Shown one piece after another: positions 8,198 through 17,283 of a stretch of DNA of 52,963 bases (position 1 is the stretch's first letter; each line of letters opens with the position of its first letter). The stretch covers positions 1-52,963 of the forward strand of contig NZ_BBPP01000052.1 in assembly GCF_000787835.1 (NCBI RefSeq). The letters are read 5' to 3'. Below the pieces are notes generated by a model. The model did no database searches. It worked only from the letters and a program-made list of their open reading frames with translations, and was not told the DNA's origin. Both the position numbers and the translations under genes were made by a program. This stretch comes from Streptacidiphilus melanogenes (GTDB lineage Bacteria; Actinomycetota; Actinomycetes; Streptomycetales; Streptomycetaceae).

Positions 8198-9148
8198 TCA
8201 GCCCCGCAGGGCCCAGCTCTGGAAGTGCGCCGCCTGCGCGATCAGCTCCCGGTAGGACGCGGTGGCGGCGCCGTGGAGCGTCTCGGCGAGCTCGTCCGGC
8301 ACCCCTTCACGCCGCCAGACGAGCAGATAGCGGCACCACAGCGGAGTGCCCGCCAGCGGTCTGACCACGACGCCCGAGATCGGCCGCAGCGTCGCCTGCA
8401 CCACCGAGACGCCCAGGCCGTCGGCGATCATGTGCTGCAACTGGAGCTGGTCGCCCAGGAATTCGTGCACCGCCGCGGGGGCGAACCCGGCCCGGGCGCA
8501 GGCGGCGTGGAACACCCCAGGCCAGCCCGCACCGTCGTCGGGCGTCACGAACCAGGCGTCCTCGGCGAGTTCGGCCAGCTCGACCTCGGACCGGTGCCGC
8601 AGCCGGTGACAGGCGGGCAGCGCCACGAACGACGGCTCGGTCACGATGCCGCGGTGCCGGACCGCCTCGGAGTGGCGCAGGTCCAGACCCGGGTAGTCGG
8701 CGGCGACGGCGGCGTCGAGTTCGTCCCGCTCCAGCAGCCCGACGATGTCGGAGGAGGCGTATACGCTGCTCACCTGTAGCGTCAACTCCGGCTCACGGCT
8801 GCGCAGTCGGGACACCAGGCCGGGCAGCACGGGCGAGTTGGTGGACGCCAGCCGCAGGGTGCGCCGCGCGTCGGCGGCCGGGGCCGCCTCTCCGGCCGGA
8901 CGGCCGGCGATCGCGTCCATCCGCGCCAGCACGTCCCGCGCGCGGCGCAGCACCTCCGCGCCGTAGGGGGTCAGTTCCACGCCCCGGTGGTTCCGCTGGA
9001 ACAGCGCCTCCCCGAAGTGCCGCTCGATCCGGCGCAGCTGGGTGCTCATGGCAGGCTGCGAGTAGCCGAGCCCGGCGGCGGCGCGGCTGACGCTCCCCGC
9101 GTCCGCGATCGCGCACAGCGCCCGCAGATGCCGCAGCTCCAACTCCAC
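8198..9148 (-). CDS. LysR-family transcriptional regulator
   Basis: Predicted DNA-binding regulator. The GTG at 9148 gives 316 aa beginning VELELRHLRALCAIADAGS, which matches the usual first helix of LysR proteins; a TTG 17 codons upstream is the alternative. The winged HTH occupies about residues 1-60 (AAAGLGYSQPAMSTQLRRIE, then FQRNHRGVELTPYG). The effector-binding domain follows to the end and contains the common LQLQHMIADGLGVSVV region. No divergently transcribed target lies next to it, so the regulon is unclear. Confidence 0.9.
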   Translation of the reverse strand: MELELRHLRALCAIADAGSVSRAAAGLGYSQPAMSTQLRRIERHFGEALFQRNHRGVELTPYGAEVLRRARDVLARMDAIAGRPAGEAAPAADARRTLRLASTNSPVLPGLVSRLRSREPELTLQVSSVYASSDIVGLLERDELDAAVAADYPGLDLRHSEAVRHRGIVTEPSFVALPACHRLRHRSEVELAELAEDAWFVTPDDGAGWPGVFHAACARAGFAPAAVHEFLGDQLQLQHMIADGLGVSVVQATLRPISGVVVRPLAGTPLWCRYLLVWRREGVPDELAETLHGAATASYRELIAQAAHFQSWALRG

Positions 9149-9282
9149 CCGCGCACGCCCCCTCGGTCGCGCGGCCCGACCGCCCGGACCCGACGCCAAC
9201 GGATCGTAGTCACCGACCCGTTGTCACGGACCCGCCGATCGGCTGCCGGACCGCGCACATCGGGGGGACGTCGCGCAGCCGG

Positions 9283-9537
9283 TCAGGGGAGCATGCCCAG
9301 GCCGCCGACCGCGCCCGGGACCATGCCCAGCGCGGTCGGCGCCATGCCGATGCCGCCCGTGAGCGCACCCGCGCCGGTGAGGGCGCCGCCCGTGACCAGC
9401 TTCATCGGCGAAACGTTCTGGAGGTTGTGCGCGGGCCCGGGCGCGTCGGCCGACGCGGGTGTGGCAGCGCCGAGAGCGGCGGCGGCCCCGGCGGCGAGGG
9501 CGGCGGTGGAGAGGAGGCGACGGCGGAGGTTGGTCAT
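9283..9537 (-). CDS. Small secreted Gly/Met-rich protein, 84 aa
   Basis: ATG at 9537 begins MTNLRRRLLSTAALAAGAAA, a textbook signal peptide with probable cleavage after ATPASA near residue 31. The mature part is about 53 residues, begins DAPGPAHNLQNVSPMKLV and then turns into Gly/Ala/Leu/Met repeats with several GxGxLTGG-like units. It has no cysteines and no chaplin motifs. I recognise no family. It could be a small surface or spore-coat component. Codon use is like its neighbours, and the next gene upstream ends about 145 bases away, so it has its own promoter. Confidence 0.6.
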   Translation of the reverse strand: MTNLRRRLLSTAALAAGAAAALGAATPASADAPGPAHNLQNVSPMKLVTGGALTGAGALTGGIGMAPTALGMVPGAVGGLGMLP

Positions 9538-9682
9538 GCACGAAGAACGATCCGCCGCCGCGATGGGCAACGCCCATACGCGAAGAACAGCACGTTCGGG
9601 CCAGCCCGCCGGCCACCGGGCGCCGCCGCCTCACCCGCCGCCCGCCGCTCTCCACCCGCCGCCCTTCACCCGAGACGGCGGG

Positions 9683-10642
9683 TCAGCGGTCCTTGAACTC
9701 CTCGATCGCGGTCCGGACGGTCTGGCCCAGCGCCTCGCTGCCGGCGTGGCCGGAGTCCTCGACGATGTGGAGCGTGGCCTCCGGCCACCGCTTCGCCAGC
9801 TCCCAGGCTGTCTGCGGCGGGCAGCCCATGTCGTGGCGCCCGTGCACCAGCACGGTCGGAATCCCGGCCAGCTTGTGGGCGTCGCGCAGCAGTTGGTCCT
9901 CGTCCAGCCACGCGCCGTTGCTGAAGTAGTGGGCGCAGATCCGGACGAAGGCGATCTGCGCGTCGACCTCGCGGTCGCTGTACATGCCGGGGACGCCGTT
10001 GGGCTCGTTCGAGATCACCGCGTCCTCCCAGGCGAGCCAGTCGGCGGCCGCCTTCTCCCGGACGGCGCGGTCGGGGTTCTCCATCAGCCGGGAGTAGGCC
10101 GCGAGCAGGTCCCCGCCCCGTTCGTCCTCCGGCACGCCGTCGCGGAACCGGTCCCAGGCCTCGGGATGGAACTGACCCGCGCCCCGGTAGAGCCAGTCGA
10201 TCTCGGAGCGACGGGTCGTCGTGACCGCCGGGATGACCATCTCGGTGACCCGCTCGGGGTGCTGCTGCGCGTAGGCCAGGACCAGCGTGGAACCCCAGGA
10301 GCCGCCGTTGAGCAGCCAGCGCTCGATGCCGAGGTGTTCGCGCAGCCGCTCCATGTCGTCGATCAGGTGCTGCGTGGTGTTGAGGCTCATGTCCGCCGCC
10401 GGATCGCTGGCGTGCGGGGTGCTGCGGCCGCAGTTCCGCTGGTCGAAGCGGATGACGCGGTACCGCTCTGGATCCCAGGCGCGCGTCGGGCGCTGCGGCG
10501 CGCCCGAGCCCGGGCCGCCGTGGACGTTCAGGGCCGGCTTGCCCCGGGGGTTGCCGAGCTGTTCGTAGTAGATGCGGTTGCCGTCTCCGGTGTCGAGGTA
10601 GCCACTGTCGTAGGGACCGGTCGGAGGGTAGAGATCAACCAT
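9683..10642 (-). CDS. pip: Proline iminopeptidase (S33 alpha/beta hydrolase)
   Basis: Cytoplasmic aminopeptidase that releases N-terminal proline from short peptides. 319 aa from ATG 10642, the usual length of the family and without a signal peptide. Residues H41-G-G-P-G form the oxyanion region, FDQRNCGRS is the family signature (commonly DQRGCGRS), and the nucleophile is S115 in GGSWGS. D271 (GRHD) and H299 (EDSGHA) complete the triad. A helical cap lies at about residues 145-255. The gene is monocistronic. Confidence 0.93.
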   Translation of the reverse strand: MVDLYPPTGPYDSGYLDTGDGNRIYYEQLGNPRGKPALNVHGGPGSGAPQRPTRAWDPERYRVIRFDQRNCGRSTPHASDPAADMSLNTTQHLIDDMERLREHLGIERWLLNGGSWGSTLVLAYAQQHPERVTEMVIPAVTTTRRSEIDWLYRGAGQFHPEAWDRFRDGVPEDERGGDLLAAYSRLMENPDRAVREKAAADWLAWEDAVISNEPNGVPGMYSDREVDAQIAFVRICAHYFSNGAWLDEDQLLRDAHKLAGIPTVLVHGRHDMGCPPQTAWELAKRWPEATLHIVEDSGHAGSEALGQTVRTAIEEFKDR

Positions 10643-10719
10643 GACCCCTGATCCTAGGCAGCGTTCGCCGTCCGCCCCAGCGGAATTCAGGACGGACGGC
10701 GATTCTGTCGGGCGGACGT

Positions 10720-11916
10720 TCAGCAGAGGTTGACGTGGCGGACGGCCAGGACCTGCCCGGCGGCGTCGATGAGGCGGGCGCGGGAGAGGTGGCCGCCGGC
10801 GACGGCGCCGGTGACCGCCGTCGCGATCGCGTTCGTCTCGCTGCTCACGTTGGAGACGAGGCCGAACATGACGAGGTCGGCGCCGGAGTTGAGCGCCTGG
10901 ACGGCCGCCGCCGGGACGCTGAAGCCGGCCGCGGAGACGGCCTTGGCGGTCAGCGAGTCGGTCAGCACCAGGCCGTGGAAGCCCAGTTTGCCCTTGAGCT
11001 CGTAGGTGATCTGGGTCGGCGACAGGCCGCCGGGGTTGGTCGCCAGCCCGGGGACCGTGGCGTTGGACATCATCACGGCCGGAGCCCCGGCGGCGATCGC
11101 CGAGGTGAAGGGCGGCAGGCCCACCGCCTTCTCGGTCGCCCACGTCAGGGTGTGCGCGGGCCCGTCGTCGGTGTTGTAGCTGGCTCCGCCGAGGCCGGGG
11201 AAGTGCTTGAGCACCGGGATGACCCCGGCCGAGCGCAGGCCGTTCATGTAGGCGACCGTGTCGCGGGCCGCGACGCCCGTGTTCCCGCTGAAGGAGCGCC
11301 AGCCGTCCGGATCGGTGGCGCCGGGCGCGACGTTGCGGCCGTCGACGTCGGCGACCGGGGCGAGATCCATGTTCACGCCGGCGGCGGCCATCTTCTTGCC
11401 GACCGCAGCGACGTTCGCCTGGATCTGCGCCGCCGTCCAGTGCGCGCCCATGTAGGCGGGCCAGGGCAGCGATCCGACGAGGTTGGCCATGCGCTGGATC
11501 CCGCCGCCCTCCTCGTCGGTCATCACGAGCAGTCCGAGGTGGCCCGGCACGTGCGAGCGCAGCGTGGTGAGCTGGGAGCCGAGGTTGGACGGGGCGGAGC
11601 TGCCGAAGAGCAGGACCGCGCCCGCGCCTGCGGTGACCTCCGCGGTGACGGCGGACGGCGTGGTCTCCGACACCGGGACCGCGATCGTCATCATCGCCAG
11701 CCGCTGGTTCGACCAGGTGGCGAGCCGGCTCGCGTTCGTGCAGGTGGTGGCGGCGACGGCATCCGCCGCTGGTTGCGCGGCGGACGTCCGGGCGGTCGGA
11801 CCGGACAGGGCGGCGGCGCAGCCCGACAGCAGCATCGCGAAACCGAGGGTGACGGCGGAGGCCCGCACCGGCAGTCCGCGTGAGGCGGAGGCGGTGGGAG
11901 AGGGATGCAGTCTCAT
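10720..11916 (-). CDS. Glycoside hydrolase family 3 lipoprotein (NagZ-like)
   Basis: Predicted exported beta-N-acetylhexosaminidase-like enzyme. 398 aa from ATG 11916. The leader ends in a lipobox (LLSGC, Cys33), so the protein should be anchored on the outer membrane face, unlike cytoplasmic NagZ of Gram-negatives. GH3 motifs are present: D134-E-E-G-G-G-I-Q-R, K237-H-F-P-G, a following NTDD segment, and the probable nucleophile D320 in LVLTDSL. The KHFPGLG variant lacks the GHG histidine of E. coli NagZ. I believe this variant is common in actinobacterial members. There is no C-terminal second GH3 domain. Substrate is likely wall muropeptide GlcNAc, by family inference. Confidence 0.87.
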   Translation of the reverse strand: MRLHPSPTASASRGLPVRASAVTLGFAMLLSGCAAALSGPTARTSAAQPAADAVAATTCTNASRLATWSNQRLAMMTIAVPVSETTPSAVTAEVTAGAGAVLLFGSSAPSNLGSQLTTLRSHVPGHLGLLVMTDEEGGGIQRMANLVGSLPWPAYMGAHWTAAQIQANVAAVGKKMAAAGVNMDLAPVADVDGRNVAPGATDPDGWRSFSGNTGVAARDTVAYMNGLRSAGVIPVLKHFPGLGGASYNTDDGPAHTLTWATEKAVGLPPFTSAIAAGAPAVMMSNATVPGLATNPGGLSPTQITYELKGKLGFHGLVLTDSLTAKAVSAAGFSVPAAAVQALNSGADLVMFGLVSNVSSETNAIATAVTGAVAGGHLSRARLIDAAGQVLAVRHVNLC

Positions 11917-12054
11917 GGCTGACTTCGTTCGAGGAGAGAAGGGACGAGACCGGGCGAGGCGAGTGTGCCCCATATCTGTGGTGCCGTATACATGGTGCGC
12001 CGCCGAGCCGCCTCGCACACGGAGAACTTCCTGCCAGCGGCACGGGACAAGCAG

Positions 12055-12765
12055 TCACGAGAGGATGTTGATGGCGCGGGCGATCACCAGGCCGACCACC
12101 ACCAGTGAGACGGCCGCCTGGGTCATCATCAGCAGCTTGGCCCACGGCTTGATCGCGGACACGTCGGTCGGGCTGAACGCCGTCGCGGTCCAGAAGGCCA
12201 AGGACAGGTAGTCCACGTAGACGGGGACCCAGTCCGGCGGCCCGAAGCCCCCGTGCTGCATCTCGGGGAAGACGAAGGCCGGGTTCGCGAACGGCCGGTG
12301 GGCCCGCGCCGCCGCACCGCCGCGGTCCAGGTCCCAGTACCAGAGGCCGAAGGTGATGATGTTGGTCGCCCAGATCACCCCGCCGGTCTCGAGCAGGCCG
12401 GTCGCGTTGTTCGCATACAGCTTGTTGTTGGTGAGGATCTCGGCGACCAGCCGCCCGGCGGCGAAGAGGTTGGCTGTGGTGATGGCGGCGATGAGCAGGC
12501 TGGTCACCACGCGCAGCCAGGTGCGGCGCCGGTCGATGCGCCCCGGGTCCCCGACGATCAGCACCGTAAGCAGCGTGATCACGGCCGAGGGCACCAACCA
12601 GCGCGGCGCAGCCCGGTAGTCGGTCGGCAGGACCAGGTGCAGCGCCGCGGCCACCAACACCGCCAGCGCCACCGGCCACCAGTGCTCACCGCGCGCCGCC
12701 GGATCGCCTGCCGGATCGCCTTCCGCCGCCGGGGTCGGACCGCCCCGCTCAGGATCCGTTGCCAC
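12055..12765 (-). CDS. DUF1345-like integral membrane protein
   Basis: 236 aa with a GTG start at 12765. Several hydrophobic helices are visible: about residues 30-48, 58-72, 85-108, 125-142, 180-196 and 212-234. The layout and the sequence VDYLSLAFWTATAFSPTDV followed by a last long helix match what I know of DUF1345 membrane proteins. That segment resembles the pore helix and filter region of two-helix potassium channels, but the TVGYG signature is absent. Function unknown. The gene stands alone between the GH3 gene and a VOC gene on the opposite strand. Confidence 0.75.
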   Translation of the reverse strand: MATDPERGGPTPAAEGDPAGDPAARGEHWWPVALAVLVAAALHLVLPTDYRAAPRWLVPSAVITLLTVLIVGDPGRIDRRRTWLRVVTSLLIAAITTANLFAAGRLVAEILTNNKLYANNATGLLETGGVIWATNIITFGLWYWDLDRGGAAARAHRPFANPAFVFPEMQHGGFGPPDWVPVYVDYLSLAFWTATAFSPTDVSAIKPWAKLLMMTQAAVSLVVVGLVIARAINILS

Positions 12766-12855
12766 GGCTCATTGTCGGCGGCGGACGGCGGCGGTCCGCG
12801 TTGCGACACGCACGCGGACCGGCTCACCGTGCGGCCGTGCTGGCAGGATGACGGC

Positions 12856-13215
12856 ATGGAACGTGTGCTTGGAATCGGTGGTTACTTCCTGCGGGCCGCC
12901 GACCCGGCGGCTCTCGGCGCGTGGTACCGGGACTGCCTGGGTCTGGACGCGGACGAGAACGGCCTGTGGCGGCCGGAGGCCGGGCCGACGGTGTTCGCGG
13001 CGTTCGAGTCCGGGACGGACTACTTCGGGTCAGGCTCTCAGCAGACCATGCTCAACTTCCGGGTGCGCGACCTGGACGCGATGCTCGCGCAGCTGCGCGC
13101 CAAGGGGGCGGACGTCGCCGAGGAGACGCAGGACATGGAGGGTGTCGGCCGGTTCGGCTGGGTGACCGATCCGGAAGGCAACCGGGTCGAGCTCTGGCAG
13201 CGTCCCGTGCAGTAG
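12856..13215 (+). CDS. VOC/glyoxalase-family protein, 119 aa
   Basis: A single VOC module pair of beta-alpha-beta-beta-beta units. ATG at 12856 follows an AGGA site. The sequence contains AADPAALGAWYRDCLGL near the start and the ending WVTDPEGNRVELWQ, which carries the usual final metal-ligand glutamate. It is probably a small cytoplasmic dimeric metal enzyme or a drug-binding protein. The exact reaction cannot be told. Confidence 0.88.
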   Translation: MERVLGIGGYFLRAADPAALGAWYRDCLGLDADENGLWRPEAGPTVFAAFESGTDYFGSGSQQTMLNFRVRDLDAMLAQLRAKGADVAEETQDMEGVGRFGWVTDPEGNRVELWQRPVQ

Positions 13216-13257
13216 GTTCGGGGGTCGGCCCCGACCGCACGGCCCGGGGAGACGCTC

Positions 13258-14085
13258 ATGCACGCAGGAAGACCGTCCGCGAGAAGATCCGGACGATGGC
13301 TCACGGTGGGGGCGGTCGCGACCGCGACGGCGCTCGGCTTCTCGGGGACCGCCTGGGCCGGGGGTGTGCTGCCGAGCGGGACGGCGGTCTCCTCGACGGT
13401 GGCTCAGGGGTACGACTACACCACGTCGTACGACTACTGGTCGGTGGCCGCGGTCCAGCCGTCGTCCGGGGCGAACTACGGGCTCACCCTGCTGAACGCC
13501 GGCGGCGGCTCGGTGGGCGGCAGCAACGTGGGGGCGAACAGGACCAACTTCGTCGCGGTGGACTCCAACTCCGGCACGGAACCGTTCGGCACCTGGTACC
13601 CGCAGGTCGTCCAGCACACGGCGGGCTCGTACTGGGTCGAGGCCCAGTACGGCGCGAAGGTCACGAACATCCCGGCGCCGACGCACCACGGCACCACCGG
13701 GGCGGGCGACCCGGACATCGCCTTCTCGGTGCTGAACGGCAACCAGGTGGCGACGATCTCGGACATCTATCTGACCGCGGGCGAGTCGTTCTGGGCCTCG
13801 ACGCCCACCGCGGCGCAGTCGCTGTACCTGCTGGAGGCCACCCCGGGCCAGTCGTCGACCTACGCGCAGGGCCGGAGCACGGCCGCCGCCACGCAGAGCA
13901 CCAAGGTGGTCGACAACTGCACCCTGTACACGGCCAAACAGACCGGGTGGCACGCGCTGGTGCTGGTCGGGGACGCCCCGCTGACCGGTAACTCCCAGGC
14001 GGGCATTGCGATCGGCGTCCACCAGTACGACCCGAGCCAGCCGACCTACTGCCCGATGGCGGACTTCCCCGGCCCCACGCCCTGA
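13258..14085 (+). CDS. Exported protein of unknown function, 275 aa
   Basis: ATG at 13258 has a clean GGGGAGA ribosome site. The leader (RRSGRWLTVGAVATATALGF) carries a double arginine and a hydrophobic core, with likely cleavage after GTAWA at about residue 34. The mature part is rich in Ser, Thr, Gly, Tyr and Gln, with repeated beta-strand-like patches. The only Cys pair (about residues 222 and 263) could form a disulfide. I recognise no catalytic motif. It lies 42 bases after a VOC gene and ahead of a G1 protease, separated by a hairpin. A surface or matrix protein is plausible but unproven. Confidence 0.7.
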   Translation: MHAGRPSARRSGRWLTVGAVATATALGFSGTAWAGGVLPSGTAVSSTVAQGYDYTTSYDYWSVAAVQPSSGANYGLTLLNAGGGSVGGSNVGANRTNFVAVDSNSGTEPFGTWYPQVVQHTAGSYWVEAQYGAKVTNIPAPTHHGTTGAGDPDIAFSVLNGNQVATISDIYLTAGESFWASTPTAAQSLYLLEATPGQSSTYAQGRSTAAATQSTKVVDNCTLYTAKQTGWHALVLVGDAPLTGNSQAGIAIGVHQYDPSQPTYCPMADFPGPTP

Positions 14086-14120
14086 CGCCAGGCGAACCGA
14101 AAAGTCATATGAACCATCCC

Positions 14121-14142
14121 CCTGGCCATTGACATGGCCAGG
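14121..14142. terminator. 9-bp stem hairpin
   Basis: CCTGGCCAT and ATGGCCAGG pair around a TGAC loop, 36 bases after the stop of the exported protein. It may terminate that gene. Because it lies upstream of the G1 protease and overlaps a TTGACA (14129-14134), an operator role is also possible. Confidence 0.5.
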
Positions 14143-14208
14143 ATGAGTCTGAATCCTCTGTCGCACCGCCAGAACGCCTGAACCACAGGCATGTTGACAG
14201 GGGAAACC

Positions 14209-14949
14209 ATGCGCCGCACCATCTCGGCCGCGCTCCTCACGCTCGGCCTCGCCGCCACCCTCACCGTCCCGGCCACCGGCTCCGCCTCGGCGGCCGGGAC
14301 GTCCGCGCCGGTGCCGCACCTGACCCACCGGATCGACCGCCACGCCAGCGGCGACTCCAACTGGGGCGGCTACGCCGTGACCGGCGGAACCTACCGGACC
14401 GTCACCGGCAACTGGACCGTCCCGGCGCTGGACTGCTCCGCCACCTCGGGCGACATATCCTTCTGGTCCGGGCTCGACGGATGGAGCAGCAGCAGCGTCG
14501 AGCAGATAGGCCTCGACGCCGTCTGCACCCGCAAGGGCGCCGTGCAGTACAACCCGTGGGTCGAGATGTACCCGGCGAACTCGATCTACTTCACCGAGAC
14601 GGTGAAGGCCGGCGACACCATGACCTCCTCGGTGACGACCAACGGCAGCGGATCGTTCACGCTCACCCTCGCCGACCCCACCCGGGGCTGGACCAAGACC
14701 TACACCAAGACCCTGGCGAGCGCGCCGCTGAGCTCGGCCGAGGTCATCGTCGAGGCGATCGGCAGCGCCAGCATCCCGGCCTGCCCCGACTTCCACCAGG
14801 TCCAGTTCACCGACGTCACCGCCAACGGCCAGGCGTTCGCCTCCGCCGGAACGGTGAACACCACCAACCTCGAACGCGGCGGTGTCCTGCTCACCCAGGA
14901 CGGCACCCTGAGCGGCACCTCCTTCCCGGTCTCCTGGCTGCACGCCTGA
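14209..14949 (+). CDS. Secreted G1-family (eqolisin) acid endopeptidase
   Basis: Glutamic peptidase active at acid pH outside the cell. ATG at 14209 follows AGGGGA with good spacing and gives 246 aa with a signal peptide to about residue 29. The mature domain starts after a short propeptide with the family signature S50-N-W-G-G-Y-A. The catalytic glutamine is probably Q99 in SSSVEQIG, after WSGLDGW. The catalytic glutamate is probably E178 in SSAEVIVEAI. The length of about 200 mature residues matches fungal eqolisins. Six-fold pepsin-type motifs are absent. The presence of this class suggests growth in acidic niches. Confidence 0.85.
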   Translation: MRRTISAALLTLGLAATLTVPATGSASAAGTSAPVPHLTHRIDRHASGDSNWGGYAVTGGTYRTVTGNWTVPALDCSATSGDISFWSGLDGWSSSSVEQIGLDAVCTRKGAVQYNPWVEMYPANSIYFTETVKAGDTMTSSVTTNGSGSFTLTLADPTRGWTKTYTKTLASAPLSSAEVIVEAIGSASIPACPDFHQVQFTDVTANGQAFASAGTVNTTNLERGGVLLTQDGTLSGTSFPVSWLHA

Positions 14950-14981
14950 CCCGACGAAGCTCGGCGCGCGAATGACGGCGC

Positions 14982-15006
14982 GGCAGCCGCGGATTCCGCG
15001 ACTGCC
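14982..15006. terminator. Convergent terminator hairpin
   Basis: GGCAG-CGCGG and CCGCG-CTGCC pair around ATT with one C/A mismatch. It lies between the stops of the G1 protease (plus) and the MMPL transporter (minus). Confidence 0.5.
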
Positions 15007-15056
15007 ACGCCGTGTGTTCAAGACGTGCTCAGGTCCTCACTTCCCTACGGTCCGCG

Positions 15057-17186
15057 TCAGCGACGCTGCCCGCTGCGCTGCCGGGACGGGTTCGGCACCC
15101 GGCCGGCCGCGACCACCTCGTGCTCCGCGCCGCGGCCCAGGGAGCTGGGCCACCAGAGCCGGTGGTCGAGGTCCATGGCCAGCGCCGTCACCAGCACCGA
15201 GCGGACCACGAAGGTGTCCAGCAGGACGCCGAGGCAGACCGCGAAGCCGATCTCGGCGAAGCTCACGATGGGCAGCGAGCCCAGCACCCCGAACGTGCTG
15301 GCCAGGATCAGACCCGCGGAGCTGATCACACCGCCGGTGGCCGCCAGGGCCGCCAGCGAACCCGCCCGGGTGCCCCGGTGGGCCGACTCCTCGCGCACGC
15401 GCGTCATCAGGAAGATGTTGTAGTCGATGCCGAGCGCGACCAGGAAGACGAAGACGAACAACGGGAACGCGTTGTCCTCGCCCTGGAAGTGGAACAGGTG
15501 CTGGAAGGCGAACGCGCTGACGCCGAGCGCCGCCGCGAAGGACAGCACCACGGTCAGGATCAGCACGACCGGCGCCACCACCGCCCGCAGCAGCAGGCCG
15601 AGGATGAGCAGCACGACCACCAGTACCAGCGGGATGATCACCTTGTTGTCGTGGTCGGAGGCCCGGGCCACGTCCAGCTTGACCGCCGTGTCGCCGCCGA
15701 GCAGGGCGTGCGCGCCGGGCACCGCGTGGACGGCGGCGCGGGCCGCGTCCACGGTGTTCTCGGCCGCGGTGCTGTCCGGGGCGTTGGTCAACGTGCCGGT
15801 GAAGTAGGCGAGATCGCCCTTCACCCGGGGCGTGGTGACGTCGGTGACGCCGGGGACGCCCTTGAGCGCCGTGACGACCTGGTCCGCACCGGAGGCGTCG
15901 GAGACCACCTGGAGCGGCGAGCCCGTCCCGGCCGGGTAGTGGGCGTCGATCACCGACTGGGCCGTGATCGAGTCCGGCTTGTTGGTGAAGGTGCCGGTGT
16001 CGCTCAGACCGTCGGCCTTGAGGCTGAACAGGCCCAGCGCCAGCGCCCCCAGCACCACCGTGGTGCCGATCCAGACGAACCGCGGGCGACGCGCGACGGC
16101 GCCGCCGACGCGGGCCCACACACCGGTCTCGGTCGGCTCGGCGGTGCCGAAGCGCGGCCGGGACGGCCAGAAGACCCAACGCCCGAAGATCACCAGCAGG
16201 GCCGGCAGCAGCGTCAGCATCGCCAGCAGCGCCACGGCGACGCCGATGGCACAGACCGGTCCGAGGCCGCGGGTGGAGTTCATCTGGGCGGCCGTCAGGC
16301 AGAGCATGGACACCGCGACGGTGGCCGCGCTGGCCATGATGGCCGGACCGGCGCGGTGCAGGGCCGCCGCCATGGCCTCGTGGCGGTCCTCGTGCCGGCG
16401 CAGCTCCTCGCGGTAGCGGGCCACCAGCAGCAGGGCGTAGTCCGTCCCCGCGCCGATGACCAGCACCGTCAGGATGCCCGCGCTCTGTGCGTTGACGGTC
16501 AGTCCGGCATGGGTGGCCAGCAGGTAGATGACCGCCTCGGCGACGGTCAGCGCCAGGCCGGAGGAGATCAGCGGCAGCAGCCACAGCGTCGGGCTGCGGT
16601 AGGTGAGCAGCAGCAGGATGATGACGATGCCCAGGGTGGCGTAGAGCAGCGTGCCGTCGATGCCGGTGAACGCCTTGCTCTGGTCGGCGCCGAAGCCGCC
16701 GGGGCCGCCGACGTGCGCGACCAGCCCCGGATCGCCGTGGTTGGCCGTGGCGCGCATCGAGTCGACGAGCGAACCGATGTCGGTCCAGCCGCCGTTGGAC
16801 AGGTTGATGACGACGGCGACGGACAGCGCCTTGCCGTCCTGCGACGGCTGCGGCGGCGTCTCCGGCCCGACCACGTGGGCGAGCTTGGCGAACGTCTGCG
16901 CGTCGGACGCGGCCTTGGCCTGGTCGGCGGGGGTGATCCCGCTGTCACGCGAGTAGACGACGATGGTGGGCATGGTCTGCGTGGAGACGAACTGTCCCTG
17001 CAGATTCACCACCTTCGTGGACTCCGCATTGCCGGGCAGCCAGCTCGACGTCTGGTTGTTCTCGGCGCCGGTGAGCTTGCCGGCTAATTGGCCGAGCGCC
17101 ATCAGCAGCAGGATCCACACGGCCAGGATCACCCACTTGCTGCGGCGTCCGGAAGGAAGGGCGGCAAGCCGCCGGGTGAAGTTCAT
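15057..17186 (-). CDS. MMPL-family RND transporter
   Basis: Proton-driven membrane exporter of the MMPL/ActII-3 type, usually moving lipids or small hydrophobic metabolites. The start chosen at 17186 (MNFTRRLAALPSGRRSKWV) gives 709 aa with a cytoplasmic basic tail followed directly by the first helix. The open frame extends 129 codons further, but that part is not hydrophobic and looks non-coding. Two halves are seen: helix, periplasmic-type loop (about residues 40-165), then five helices (GADYALLLVARYREE), repeated after about residue 350 (GIDYNIFLMTRVREE). The charged residues in both central helices fit proton relay. It converges on the G1 protease, and its partner substrate is unknown. 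Confidence 0.92.
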   Translation of the reverse strand: MNFTRRLAALPSGRRSKWVILAVWILLLMALGQLAGKLTGAENNQTSSWLPGNAESTKVVNLQGQFVSTQTMPTIVVYSRDSGITPADQAKAASDAQTFAKLAHVVGPETPPQPSQDGKALSVAVVINLSNGGWTDIGSLVDSMRATANHGDPGLVAHVGGPGGFGADQSKAFTGIDGTLLYATLGIVIILLLLTYRSPTLWLLPLISSGLALTVAEAVIYLLATHAGLTVNAQSAGILTVLVIGAGTDYALLLVARYREELRRHEDRHEAMAAALHRAGPAIMASAATVAVSMLCLTAAQMNSTRGLGPVCAIGVAVALLAMLTLLPALLVIFGRWVFWPSRPRFGTAEPTETGVWARVGGAVARRPRFVWIGTTVVLGALALGLFSLKADGLSDTGTFTNKPDSITAQSVIDAHYPAGTGSPLQVVSDASGADQVVTALKGVPGVTDVTTPRVKGDLAYFTGTLTNAPDSTAAENTVDAARAAVHAVPGAHALLGGDTAVKLDVARASDHDNKVIIPLVLVVVLLILGLLLRAVVAPVVLILTVVLSFAAALGVSAFAFQHLFHFQGEDNAFPLFVFVFLVALGIDYNIFLMTRVREESAHRGTRAGSLAALAATGGVISSAGLILASTFGVLGSLPIVSFAEIGFAVCLGVLLDTFVVRSVLVTALAMDLDHRLWWPSSLGRGAEHEVVAAGRVPNPSRQRSGQRR

Positions 17187-17283
17187 CAGTAGGTAGCCCC
17201 CACTAGAGACAGCGCTGGTCAGCGCGTCAAGCGTGACGGGGCCCACTCGACTCCCGGTCGTGAACCGGTCGTGTCCGAAAAAT

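Noticed and set aside
9683-12679. Single 998-residue minus-strand frame spanning several genes
   Set aside because: Only its last 319 residues resemble a protein (the proline iminopeptidase). The rest runs out of frame through the GH3 and DUF1345 genes.
15012-17087. Long plus-strand open frame opposite the MMPL transporter
   Set aside because: Basic and repetitive composition, no domain and no ribosome site. It mirrors the transporter gene.
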